A stretch of DNA of 64,000 nucleotides, taken from contig SJSR01000001.1 of the NCBI GenBank assembly GCA_004331795.1, positions 310,001 to 374,000 on the forward strand, given 5' to 3'. This document shows, in pieces, positions 24,776 through 32,678 of this stretch. Below the pieces are notes generated by a model, which searched no databases, was not told where the DNA came from, and was given only the letters and a program-made list of their open reading frames with translations. The translations under genes and the position numbers were made by a program. Numbering within the stretch: position 1 is the first letter of the stretch; every line of letters begins with the position of its first letter. This DNA comes from Erythrobacteraceae bacterium CFH 75059. GTDB lineage: Bacteria > Pseudomonadota > Alphaproteobacteria > Sphingomonadales > Sphingomonadaceae.

Positions 24776-27733
24776 TCAGCGCTGGCCAACCTTGAGTGGC
24801 AAAAACCCGTCAGCGTCGAACACCGCGGGGTCCGACCAGACATAGTCGCCGGTCAAATTGATGTGGTCCCAGCCCAGCGGTGAGAGCTGACCGAGCGCGC
24901 CCTTGTGGTCGGCGATCTCGATGTTCAGCGTGCTCATTGCGCGATCAAGATAGCGGCAGTTGAACAGGATGATCGCCGCCGTGACGAGGTTCAGGGCGGC
25001 AGCACGCGTCTGCTGGTTCTCGTGTCCGCGATCGCGAAAGCGGCCAAGGCGATGGAACGCGACAGCGCGCGCGAGGGTGTTTCGCGCCTCGCCTTTGTTC
25101 AGCTCGGCAGTGACCTGTCGGCGCAGCGCCGGGTCTTCGAACCAGCGCAGCGTGAACAGCGTGCGCTCGACGCGACCGATCTCGCGAAGCGCGGCGGCCA
25201 GCGTATTCTGCTGCCGGAACGCGGACAGCTTCTTGAGGATGAGCGACGGGGTGACGGTCCTGTTCCGCATCGCCTCGATCAGCGGCGCGACGTCCTGCCA
25301 ATGGCCCCGAATGAGGTTTGCATCGAGCCGGTGCCCGAACAGCGGCGCGAGGCGCCCGTATCGGGCTCGCGGTTCGAATGCGTAGAGGCGACGATCGGAG
25401 AGGCGCGGGATGCGTGGCTCGAAGTTGAGCCCGAGCAGGTGCATGACCGCGAACACGATGTCGGAGACGCCACCACCGTCGGTATGAAGTGCACCGATGT
25501 TCGCTCCGCTCTCATGACCGAGAATGCCATCCAGCGCGTGGATGGCTTCGCCCGCCGTCCCCGCAATCACGGTCTGGTGCAGCGGCGCGTACCGGTCGGT
25601 GATCGTCGTGTAGATTTTGACGATCGGGTCGCGGCCGTAGTGGGCATTGACGCTGCCGCCGCCTTCGCCGGGACCGCCGAGGTAGAAGTGCTGGCCGTCG
25701 GCCGTCGCGCGCCAGCCTTCGCCGAACCACGCCGCGACCGGCTCGGCATGGATGGCGTCGGTCAGACAGCCGAGTGCGGCGCGGAACGTGTCCTCGCGCA
25801 TGTGCCAGGTCTGCATCCTGAGCAGTGCGCGCCTCGACGCGACGCCGCAAATGTCGGCCATTCTCGTGAGGCCGAGGTTCGTAGCTTCAGCGATCAGCGC
25901 GGCCAGGAACGCGCGTTCGTCGGAAGGCGGCAACCCTGATGAGACATGGCCGAAGTGATCGACAAAGCCGGTCCAGCGCGCGACCTGCGAGAGGACGTCG
26001 GTGATGCGGATCGTCGGCAGTGCGCCATACATTTGCGCCCCGAGCGCGCGCCCCGGCGCGTCGTCGCCATCGTCGGCCTTCGGTCCCTTGGGGAAGCGGA
26101 GCTTCTCGCCGGTAAACAGCAACGGGTCCTTCCCCGACAGACCGCGAGCAGTCGCCAGCAGCGCGGCGTCGAGTTCGACCGACTTGCGCGCGAGCCACTC
26201 GTCCGCGCTGAAGGTCGGCGGCGGAAGGAGCGCGACGGGGATACCGGGCTGCGCTGTTGCGGGCGTGATCAGATCCTCGAGCGCGCGGTGCACGCGCGAG
26301 GTTGGCACCCATAAGTCGCCCGAGGTCAGCGCGCTCGACACCGCGAAGTATGTCGCCAGCTCCCAATAGGTCCGGTCGATTCTGCCGCCGCTCACGACAT
26401 GGCGATGCCAGCGCAGCTCGACATGCCCGAGCGGAACGTCGGCGGGTAGCGGTTTGCGCCAATCACCAGCGAGGTCGACCAGAACACCGATGGCGGTGCG
26501 CAGCGCCGCCGTCGCTGCACGTCCCTCGAATGCGAAGCTGCACAGGAAGCGATCACCGACCTGCTTGAACACGCGGTATTCAGCGGCGAGCTCGCCGAGG
26601 GCGCGGGGTCGCCCCGGTCGGACCGTGCGACGGATGAGCGCGGCGTCGGCGGCGATGACGTCGAGGTCGGCGACGGCGGCGACCGCCGCGGCGATATCGC
26701 CGCCGGTTCGCGCCGCACTCGTCAGTGCTTCGAGCACTCCGGCGATGCGGGTGAGCCGTTCGCGTCCCTGCTCGTCGGCGACCGCGATCGTCTCCTCGAG
26801 CCGCTTGCGCGCGTTGAGGTTGGCACGCCCGACCAGCGCACCGAACATGGCGATTGCGGCATCGGTCAGTGTCGCCTCGAGCTCGCGCAGCGTTGCGACC
26901 AGTGTAGTGTACCGTCGCGCCGGGCCCATCTGCTGCAGGGACTGAGCGGTATGTCGCGCCCCCTCGCGTGCCATCAGCGCGAAGCGGGCGCTGAAGTCAC
27001 CGGGCACGTCGACATCCGCATAACCCGTCGCGCGTAGCAGATCGATCTTGTCGAGCAGCTCGAGCAAGCTTCGTCCGCCGACCCGCGAGGGCGGCTCGCG
27101 CAGCCAGCTGAGGCGACTTTGCTGCGCGTGCGCCTTGTCAGACAATAGTGCATCGAGCGCGGCTCGCTGTTCCTCGCGAAGCGCGGCGTGGACGTCACTC
27201 GTCACGCGCGTGTCGGCCGCGTGCATCGCCTCGCCTGCCATGCGCTCGACCACGGTGACGCCGGGAACGATGATGCGCTGCTCGCGCATGCGATTCAGGA
27301 GCCGCTCGATCAGCAGCTTGCCGTCAGTCAGCCCGATCGCTTCGTCCGCGAGCCATGTCGCAAGTTCGCGGCGTGCGGGCCGTGTGAGATCGGTAAAGCC
27401 GAATTGTCGCTTGATCGCCGCCAGCTGCTCGTACCGCGTCTGTGTCCGCCGTGCGAAGGAGGCGATCGCGGCGGCATCGACGCCGACCTGCTCGGCCACA
27501 TGGTCGAGCATGATGGCCGGTAGCCGCTCGCCCCTTCGCAGATGCCGTCCCGGGTAGCGGAGGCACGCGAGCTGGAGCGCATAGCCGAGCCGGGTCTCCG
27601 GCGTCCGCGCTCCGGCGATGGCGGCAAGGTCGCCGGCGTCGAAGCTGTGGTGCCGAACCACCTCGTCCTCGGTCTCGGGCAAGGCGAGCAGCGCGCCACG
27701 CTGCCGCTCGGTCATCGGTATGCGCGCGGGCAT
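24776..27733 (-). CDS. tnpA: Tn3-family transposase
   Basis: A 985-residue TnpA. The N-terminal DUF4158 region (MTERQRGALLALPETEDEVVRHHSF) is followed by the long helical region and the C-terminal DDE_Tnp_Tn3 domain, with LHTDGGGVSDIVFAVMHLLG holding a catalytic Asp and a late Glu region in the TAAIILFNCRYLDRA stretch. The length is normal for the family. The start at 27733 is chosen because the family N-terminus begins there; the frame continues another 735 bases antisense to tnpR and is spurious. It is transcribed divergently from tnpR across the res region and drives replicative transposition into a cointegrate. Confidence 0.96.
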   Translation of the reverse strand: MPARIPMTERQRGALLALPETEDEVVRHHSFDAGDLAAIAGARTPETRLGYALQLACLRYPGRHLRRGERLPAIMLDHVAEQVGVDAAAIASFARRTQTRYEQLAAIKRQFGFTDLTRPARRELATWLADEAIGLTDGKLLIERLLNRMREQRIIVPGVTVVERMAGEAMHAADTRVTSDVHAALREEQRAALDALLSDKAHAQQSRLSWLREPPSRVGGRSLLELLDKIDLLRATGYADVDVPGDFSARFALMAREGARHTAQSLQQMGPARRYTTLVATLRELEATLTDAAIAMFGALVGRANLNARKRLEETIAVADEQGRERLTRIAGVLEALTSAARTGGDIAAAVAAVADLDVIAADAALIRRTVRPGRPRALGELAAEYRVFKQVGDRFLCSFAFEGRAATAALRTAIGVLVDLAGDWRKPLPADVPLGHVELRWHRHVVSGGRIDRTYWELATYFAVSSALTSGDLWVPTSRVHRALEDLITPATAQPGIPVALLPPPTFSADEWLARKSVELDAALLATARGLSGKDPLLFTGEKLRFPKGPKADDGDDAPGRALGAQMYGALPTIRITDVLSQVARWTGFVDHFGHVSSGLPPSDERAFLAALIAEATNLGLTRMADICGVASRRALLRMQTWHMREDTFRAALGCLTDAIHAEPVAAWFGEGWRATADGQHFYLGGPGEGGGSVNAHYGRDPIVKIYTTITDRYAPLHQTVIAGTAGEAIHALDGILGHESGANIGALHTDGGGVSDIVFAVMHLLGLNFEPRIPRLSDRRLYAFEPRARYGRLAPLFGHRLDANLIRGHWQDVAPLIEAMRNRTVTPSLILKKLSAFRQQNTLAAALREIGRVERTLFTLRWFEDPALRRQVTAELNKGEARNTLARAVAFHRLGRFRDRGHENQQTRAAALNLVTAAIILFNCRYLDRAMSTLNIEIADHKGALGQLSPLGWDHINLTGDYVWSDPAVFDADGFLPLKVGQR

Positions 27734-27744
27734 CGCTGATCCTC

Positions 27745-27849
27745 TCAAAAACCGCTTGCCATTAGCCGCCGTTTTGAAAGAGGATATTGCAAGACGCAAC
27801 GTCGCGGTTTTGCGTGAGCCGTCGATCGGCGATGCAAACGTTCGTTTGC
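27745..27849. promoter_or_regulatory. Putative res site and divergent promoter region
   Basis: Three dyads lie between tnpA and tnpR: TCAAAA/TTTTGA over 27745-27777, ACGCAA/TTGCGT over 27794-27815, and GCAAACG-TT-CGTTTGC over 27834-27849. Tn3 res sites contain three resolvase-binding subsites of unequal length, which fits. Promoters for both genes are expected here, repressed by TnpR. Confidence 0.65.
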
Positions 27850-27862
27850 GAAAGGAGCATGC

Positions 27863-28453
27863 TTGACCGCCGAACCCTATCTGATCGGTTATGCCCGGGT
27901 GTCGAAGGGCGACGACCAGTCGAACGCCGCGCAGGCGCGCGCGCTCAAGGCGGCGGGGTGTAGGCGCACATTCGAGGAGACCGCGAGCGGGGGACGCTGG
28001 GATCGGCCGAAGCTCCAGGAGCTGGTCGGCCAGCTGCGCGACGGCGATGTCGTCGTCGTGTGGAAGCTCGACCGGCTGTCGCGCAGCCTCAAGGACCTGC
28101 TGCACCTGATGGAGAAGATCGAGGAAGCCGGCGCCGGATTTCGTTCGCTGACCGAAAGCATCGATACGACGACGCCCGCGGGCCGCATGATGATGCAGAT
28201 GGTCGGCAGCTTCGCCGAGTTCGAGCGCGCGATGATCCGCGAGCGCACGTCCGCGGGGCTGGCGCAGGCGCGGATCGAGGGACGCGTCGGGGGGCGCCGC
28301 CGCAAGCTCGACGCCAAGAAGCGTCGCGAGATCGCGGACTCGGTGATCTCGGGGCGCAAGTCGGGCGCCGAGATGGCGCGCCTCTACGATGTCAGCGAGC
28401 CGACCGTATCGCGCATCGTCGCCGAGCATCGACGCGCAGGTGAAAAACCATGA
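27863..28453 (+). CDS. tnpR: Tn3-type resolvase
   Basis: A 196-residue serine resolvase. The catalytic domain starts LIGYARVSKGDDQSN with nucleophile Ser14, continues through LDRLSRSLKDLL and the E-helix region FAEFERAMIRERTSAGL, and ends in a C-terminal helix-turn-helix (SGAEMARLYDVSEPTVSRIV). The start is a TTG preceded by AAAGGAG at five bases; the nearby ATG at 27859 is in another frame. It resolves the cointegrate formed by TnpA at the adjacent res site and probably represses both genes. It looks complete. Confidence 0.95.
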   Translation: MTAEPYLIGYARVSKGDDQSNAAQARALKAAGCRRTFEETASGGRWDRPKLQELVGQLRDGDVVVVWKLDRLSRSLKDLLHLMEKIEEAGAGFRSLTESIDTTTPAGRMMMQMVGSFAEFERAMIRERTSAGLAQARIEGRVGGRRRKLDAKKRREIADSVISGRKSGAEMARLYDVSEPTVSRIVAEHRRAGEKP

Positions 28454-28501
28454 AGATGGGACTAACATGATGTCCTTCCGGGACCATGGTCGACACTCAG
28501 A

Positions 28502-29419
28502 ATGCTAACGGTGGCACTTGCCGCGCTGGGGATCCTGGCGGGCTGCTCTGGTAACCGAGCCAAGGAAACAAGCGCAAAGCCTGTCGACGAAACGATCGCC
28601 GAGACGAATTGGGAACTTGTTGCGCTTGACGGCGCGCAGGTACCCGCGACGAAGCCCGCGGCAGCAATCATAGCTTTTGGACCCGATGGCTCGATCGGAG
28701 GCACGGCAGCGTGCAACGAGGGCGGGAGCCCGATGCGGTGGCATCAAGGCAGATTCGCCATCTCTTCGAACGTCAACACTGTGCCGTTGCCCATTTTCAC
28801 CGTCATGCGATGCCTTGACGACGCTTCCAGCGAGATTGGCAATCGTTTCTGGAACCGGATGATGACTGCCCAAACCTGGGTGCGCGATGGTCGGACGCTG
28901 AAGATCGTCTTCAAGGACGCGAGAACCGCGTCGCTTCGTCTGTTGCCGCCGCGTATCGCTGCGGACGCCCAATTACCCGCGGGGGATCGACTTGCACTCG
29001 TCGGACCAGGCAGTACCGAGGGAGTTAGCAACCGGCAGCTGATCGCAATGTTCGGTCAAGCCTTGGCCCGGGGGGCACCGCTCGCCGAGGCTAAGGCGGT
29101 TTGCTTGGGGCTTCAGGGTGAGCAAGACAACCGGACGCGCGACGCCCCGGCCTTTATACTCAAACTCCTTGCGCCCAGCATCGGATTGCCCGTGCTGCCA
29201 GCTTCGAAATGCTCAATGGATACAGTGCCTCGAAACGCTGCAACGCGCGAACAGGCAGTCCTGTATACCGCGAAGGTCGAACACCTCGGACAGCCAATCA
29301 CCTTCATGGCTACAGCCGTCTTCGGCAATCTTGGAGCCAAAGGCACACAGTATCGACTTCGCTCGCTACGCGGTGGTGGGTTTGCGGCCGAACCTACCGG
29401 ACTCACCGTTTTGTCCTAG
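28502..29419 (+). CDS. META-domain-like lipoprotein (transposon cargo)
   Basis: A 305-residue predicted lipoprotein with a signal sequence ending in the lipobox LAGC (Cys at about 15). Residues about 35-140 resemble a META/HslJ domain (TNWELVALDG, then IIAFGPDGSIGGTAACNEGG), a fold found in heat-shock protein HslJ and envelope proteins. The C-terminal half is unrecognised and has several Cys residues. No strong ribosome site precedes the ATG, so the start is less certain. It lies just after tnpR inside the Tn3 transposon. A role in envelope stress or in handling the neighbouring protease is conceivable, unproven. Confidence 0.8.
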   Translation: MLTVALAALGILAGCSGNRAKETSAKPVDETIAETNWELVALDGAQVPATKPAAAIIAFGPDGSIGGTAACNEGGSPMRWHQGRFAISSNVNTVPLPIFTVMRCLDDASSEIGNRFWNRMMTAQTWVRDGRTLKIVFKDARTASLRLLPPRIAADAQLPAGDRLALVGPGSTEGVSNRQLIAMFGQALARGAPLAEAKAVCLGLQGEQDNRTRDAPAFILKLLAPSIGLPVLPASKCSMDTVPRNAATREQAVLYTAKVEHLGQPITFMATAVFGNLGAKGTQYRLRSLRGGGFAAEPTGLTVLS

Positions 29420-29447
29420 CGCTGCACGCCCGAATTATGGCTGGCTG

Positions 29448-29939
29448 CTAGTTGGTCAACCGACGGAGAGTGCCAGCAGTGACGAGGATAGCGTCACGGG
29501 TGCCGCACGCTCCTGCAACCCCGTCCATTGGATACGTGCCCTGCCGATCGTTCACCCGGGAACCAGCTAGTTCGACTTTAGCTCCGAAGGGGACGACTTC
29601 ATCATTTGTCAGACGGATGCCGTTCGCGTTGGCAGATACAGCCGTCCCCTTTTCAAAGACCAAGGGGACGGCTTCGGTTTGCATCCGAAGCCGGATGCAG
29701 CTGCCGTTTGATTCCAAAATGCCCTCAACTCGCGCCATTGGCCCGGCGGATGGCGGCCCGCCGTTGGCGGTTGGCTGCTGGTCGTATTGAAGCAACATGA
29801 CTGTCTCGGACGCTCCTTTGCCATGTATGTCTGGATCTGACGCAGTCGCCACCGCAGCACGGTTGGGCGCAGAAGTGCCATCGCTGCCTGATGAGCATGC
29901 CGATAAAAGCAAAACAGTGGACGCCAATACAGTTCTCAT
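29448..29939 (-). CDS. Small lipoprotein (transposon cargo)
   Basis: A 163-residue predicted lipoprotein: short signal peptide with lipobox LSAC (Cys15), followed by a Ser/Ala-rich linker and a globular domain with two Cys residues. I do not recognise a family. It lies 9 bases downstream of the protease gene on the same strand, so the two are probably one operon. A periplasmic or surface-anchored partner of the protease, such as an inhibitor or chaperone, is a possibility suggested only by proximity. Confidence 0.75.
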   Translation of the reverse strand: MRTVLASTVLLLSACSSGSDGTSAPNRAAVATASDPDIHGKGASETVMLLQYDQQPTANGGPPSAGPMARVEGILESNGSCIRLRMQTEAVPLVFEKGTAVSANANGIRLTNDEVVPFGAKVELAGSRVNDRQGTYPMDGVAGACGTRDAILVTAGTLRRLTN

Positions 29940-29948
29940 AGCTTCTTC

Positions 29949-31445
29949 CTAGTAGGCAAGCCGATAGCCTGCCGCATATGCGGCGTCGGTGCTGGAGTAA
30001 TAGAGAACCGAATCCTTGCCGGCGTTGTAGGAATTTTCGCTACAAGCAGTGACCACGCCGAACGCTGTCTGCCAAGCAAACACGGGGCCACCGCTATCTC
30101 CGGGTCCGCAGCGAAGTCCCGTCGTTGGTCCGATGATCGTGGCGTAGTAGCTGGGACCGGTCCCAGGCGAGGCCGTCGGATGGGTATAGTCGATGTATTT
30201 CCAGTATACTTCACCACATCCCTGACCGTAGGTCGGGCTCGAGGTCACGCCGTAAAAGCAGATCCAGCTCCCTTGAGGCGTGCCGTCCGTAATTTTGGCT
30301 TCGGTAGATGCAAGGGTTCGACGGCCCGTCAACGACCGCGGACTCTCACCCTTATTCCCGATGAACTGCGGCAGCCCGGTCAGGCCAGTTGGAAATCTCA
30401 GGAAGAGGAAATCGCGCTTGGAGTCGTAGACGACAGAAGACGTGTCGGTGATCAAATTGTAGCGCTTGCCGTCGGTATCGACATACGTGAAAGTGCCCGG
30501 CGCAAGCTTCTCACAATGACCTGCCGTTATGATGCCCGGGCGGTTGCTTGAGTCATAGCCGATAAAGCCAGCCGTACACCGCGCTCCTCCACTCGCGTTC
30601 TGGAGCGCTGTTCCACCGCGCGCCGCGGTCGGCCCGACGGGTTTGGCTAGATACTCCACCCTTGTTGGTACCCCGAGCAAGGTGGCGAGCTGGCTTCGAG
30701 TTGCTTCTGCAACGGAGTTTTCGGCACCGACGACTGCGACGACGATTTCTCCAGACTTCTCGTCGTATCCAGTCGACTGACTTGCGGGCAGCAATTCCTT
30801 GATCTGCCGACCATTACGCTCGATTGCCCTAAGGGCCGCCCTTCGGGTAGCGCGGGCATTTGGCACGAATCTGACAGTCGTCGAGACATCGGAACCGATA
30901 ACCTGCTCAGCCTGAGCAAGTTCTGCGTCTGTGATGCGTCGGCCCTGACGATCGACCGCCCTTGCGGCTTGTCGCTCGGATTTTCTTGCATCTCGACGCT
31001 CTTGCCGGGCATCACGCTTGATCGCGCGACGCTCCAGCTTTCGCTGCTGCCTTGCTTCGGCACCCGTGAGGCGAAGGACCAAGCCGAAGTTGTTGCTATT
31101 GTCGAAGTAAGCGCCGGAAAGCTCCTGATTGAATTCCTGCTGGAGAGCCTCGATTTGCTCGCTCGTACCTGCCATGACCGTCACGCGCCGCATTGCTTCT
31201 TCGAGCGACACACCGAAACGCTCAGCATAGGCTTTCCCGTCGAGGACGAGCGCCTCTTCAGCTGTTAACGACGCGTCCTCGGTTAGGGGCGCTCCGGTCT
31301 GTCCCGTTGCAGGCGGCTCCTGCGCGATCAACGGCGTCGCAGCAGGAACACTGCTCAGGAGCAGCGTTCCTGCTAACTTGGCAGGGAACGAGCGGGCAAT
31401 CCGAAAAGGCAAGGCATGTCTCCTTCGCACGATTTTCAAAATCAA
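29949..31445 (-). CDS. Secreted chymotrypsin-fold serine protease (S1 family)
   Basis: A 498-residue exported protease. An N-terminal signal region (hydrophobic about 25-42, PLIAQ) precedes a pro-region of about 240 residues, highly charged and coiled-coil-like near 130-165 (ERRAIKRDARQERRDARKSERQ). The protease domain follows from about 280, with GIITAGHC (catalytic His), a likely Asp in SKRDFLFLRF and GPGDSGGPVF (catalytic Ser). The architecture recalls alpha-lytic-protease-like enzymes whose pro-region assists folding. It is the largest cargo gene of the Tn3 transposon, transcribed together with the small lipoprotein. The substrate is unknown; extracellular protein breakdown or attack on competitors are guesses. 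Confidence 0.88.
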   Translation of the reverse strand: MILKIVRRRHALPFRIARSFPAKLAGTLLLSSVPAATPLIAQEPPATGQTGAPLTEDASLTAEEALVLDGKAYAERFGVSLEEAMRRVTVMAGTSEQIEALQQEFNQELSGAYFDNSNNFGLVLRLTGAEARQQRKLERRAIKRDARQERRDARKSERQAARAVDRQGRRITDAELAQAEQVIGSDVSTTVRFVPNARATRRAALRAIERNGRQIKELLPASQSTGYDEKSGEIVVAVVGAENSVAEATRSQLATLLGVPTRVEYLAKPVGPTAARGGTALQNASGGARCTAGFIGYDSSNRPGIITAGHCEKLAPGTFTYVDTDGKRYNLITDTSSVVYDSKRDFLFLRFPTGLTGLPQFIGNKGESPRSLTGRRTLASTEAKITDGTPQGSWICFYGVTSSPTYGQGCGEVYWKYIDYTHPTASPGTGPSYYATIIGPTTGLRCGPGDSGGPVFAWQTAFGVVTACSENSYNAGKDSVLYYSSTDAAYAAGYRLAY

Positions 31446-31493
31446 CAGGAGAAGCGGGCATTCGTTCCCATTGAGGACCGGATCACGTCCATC

Positions 31494-31530
31494 CTACCGT
31501 GAATCTGTGTCCCAATAATGCACTGAGGCC
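31494..31530. repeat. Tn3 terminal inverted repeat, right
   Basis: The complement of the left repeat with one mismatch (GGCCT instead of GGCCC). It is followed by the second copy of the CAATT target duplication at 31531-31535, 31 bases before the LysR start codon. Confidence 0.95.
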
Positions 31531-31566
31531 CAATTGGCATAAGGGACCGAGTTTGGGGGCGGATGC

Positions 31567-32463
31567 ATGACGATCGAGGTTCGGCAGCTGCGCTACGCAG
31601 TGCTGACGGCAGACATGAGCAGTTTGTCCCGGGCTGCGGCGGCGCTCAACATGCGACAGGCGACGCTCAGCCAACGGGTAACGCAGCTTGAGGATCAGCT
31701 GGGGATCAAGCTCTTCACTCGGTCTACGCGCGGCGCTGAGCCGACCGAAATGGGCAAGGTATTCATCGAATCCGCCCGGCGTATCATCACCGATATCGAC
31801 AATCTGCAAACCACGGCGCGGGCGGTCAGTTACGGCGAACAAGGTCGGCTCGCGGTTGGCTACAGTTCGTCCCTGATGGCCGGAAACCTCAAGCACACCT
31901 TCTCGGATTACCTGGTGCGGTTTCCCGACGTTCAATTCGATGGCGTCGAAGCGGGTCCCGAGCGCCTGCTCCATCGCTTGCAAGCCCGGACGATCGATGT
32001 CGCGGTGGCTCCGACAGGTATGGAAGAGGCCGGGATACGGTCGCGACGGGTCTGGTCGGATCGTCTGATGGTGACTCTGCTCGACGGTCATCGCTTGTTG
32101 CAGAACGAACGCATCTATTGGTCTGACCTGCGGCGCGAAGTGTTTGTCGTCCCCGGCAGTGGGGTTGGCCCTATCATTTCAAACCTGCTGGCCGCGCGCC
32201 TGACCGAGCAAGGCTACCGCCCCAATATCATTGTCCAGGATACAAGCCTGGAAAGCGTCCTCAGCATCGTGTCGGTCGGGCGTTTCATCACGATCGCGAC
32301 CGAAGCTTCACAGGGCGTGACATGGCCCGGGCTCAATTTCCGGGAAATACATGATCAAGGTGGAACGGCCCGCCTGGAGTTTTCGGTCTACTGGCGCGAG
32401 GACAATGAAAATCCCGCGCTGCAACGCTTCTTCACGCTCATCAACGAGCGCTACCCCGCCTGA
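31567..32463 (+). CDS. LysR-family transcriptional regulator
   Basis: A 298-residue LysR-type regulator. The N-terminal winged helix-turn-helix (about 5-65) shows SLSRAAAALNMRQATLSQRVTQLEDQLGIKLFTRS. The C-terminal substrate-binding domain starts near residue 92 (GRLAVGYSSSLMAG). LysR genes commonly stand at the end of trb operons in ICEs of this group and may control transfer. It converges on the DUF2274-trb operon, overlapping the DUF2274 gene by 13 bases. A Tn3 transposon inserted 31 bases upstream has replaced its original promoter region, so expression is probably altered. Confidence 0.93.
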   Translation: MTIEVRQLRYAVLTADMSSLSRAAAALNMRQATLSQRVTQLEDQLGIKLFTRSTRGAEPTEMGKVFIESARRIITDIDNLQTTARAVSYGEQGRLAVGYSSSLMAGNLKHTFSDYLVRFPDVQFDGVEAGPERLLHRLQARTIDVAVAPTGMEEAGIRSRRVWSDRLMVTLLDGHRLLQNERIYWSDLRREVFVVPGSGVGPIISNLLAARLTEQGYRPNIIVQDTSLESVLSIVSVGRFITIATEASQGVTWPGLNFREIHDQGGTARLEFSVYWREDNENPALQRFFTLINERYPA

Positions 32464-32678
32464 GAATTTCGACGCCCTTTGGAGAAGCCCCGGTCGGTGG
32501 CAATGAACCGCTCCAGCATGGGCGGGACAAGCCTTTCGACCGTGGGCGCCCCCTTGGGATCTCCCCCGTTCACCGCAAGGGCATAGGCGGTAAGATCCCG
32601 ATGTAGCCGCGCTGGCAGATCGAGTGTCAGGCGTACAGGCTTTTCGTCGGCAAGATCGCTCAGTTTGAGCCGGGTCAT
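32451..32678 (-). CDS. DUF2274 protein at end of trb operon
   Basis: A 75-residue DUF2274 protein (MTRLKLSDLADEKPVRLTLDLPARLHRDLTAYA), a small protein regularly encoded right after trbI. The RLTLDLPARLHRDLTAYA segment resembles a ribbon-helix-helix fold, so DNA binding is possible. It overlaps trbI by four bases and, at its 3' end, the convergent LysR gene. Confidence 0.88.
   Translation of the reverse strand: MTRLKLSDLADEKPVRLTLDLPARLHRDLTAYALAVNGGDPKGAPTVERLVPPMLERFIATDRGFSKGRRNSQAG

Larger units (their letters stand above)
24725..31530. mobile_element. Complete Tn3-family transposon carrying a secreted protease
   Basis: A 6806-bp unit bounded by 37-bp inverted repeats with one mismatch (24725-24761 and 31494-31530) and flanked by a perfect 5-bp target duplication CAATT (24720-24724 and 31531-31535). 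It contains tnpA, a res-like region, tnpR, and three cargo genes: a META-domain lipoprotein, a small lipoprotein and a chymotrypsin-fold protease. The repeats begin GGCC rather than the usual GGGG. The intact duplication indicates a simple and probably recent insertion. No resistance gene is present. Confidence 0.95.

Noticed and set aside
24776-28468. A 1230-residue frame extending tnpA
   Set aside because: Tn3 transposases start at the MPARIPMTERQ region (27733); the extra 245 residues run antisense through tnpR and the res site.
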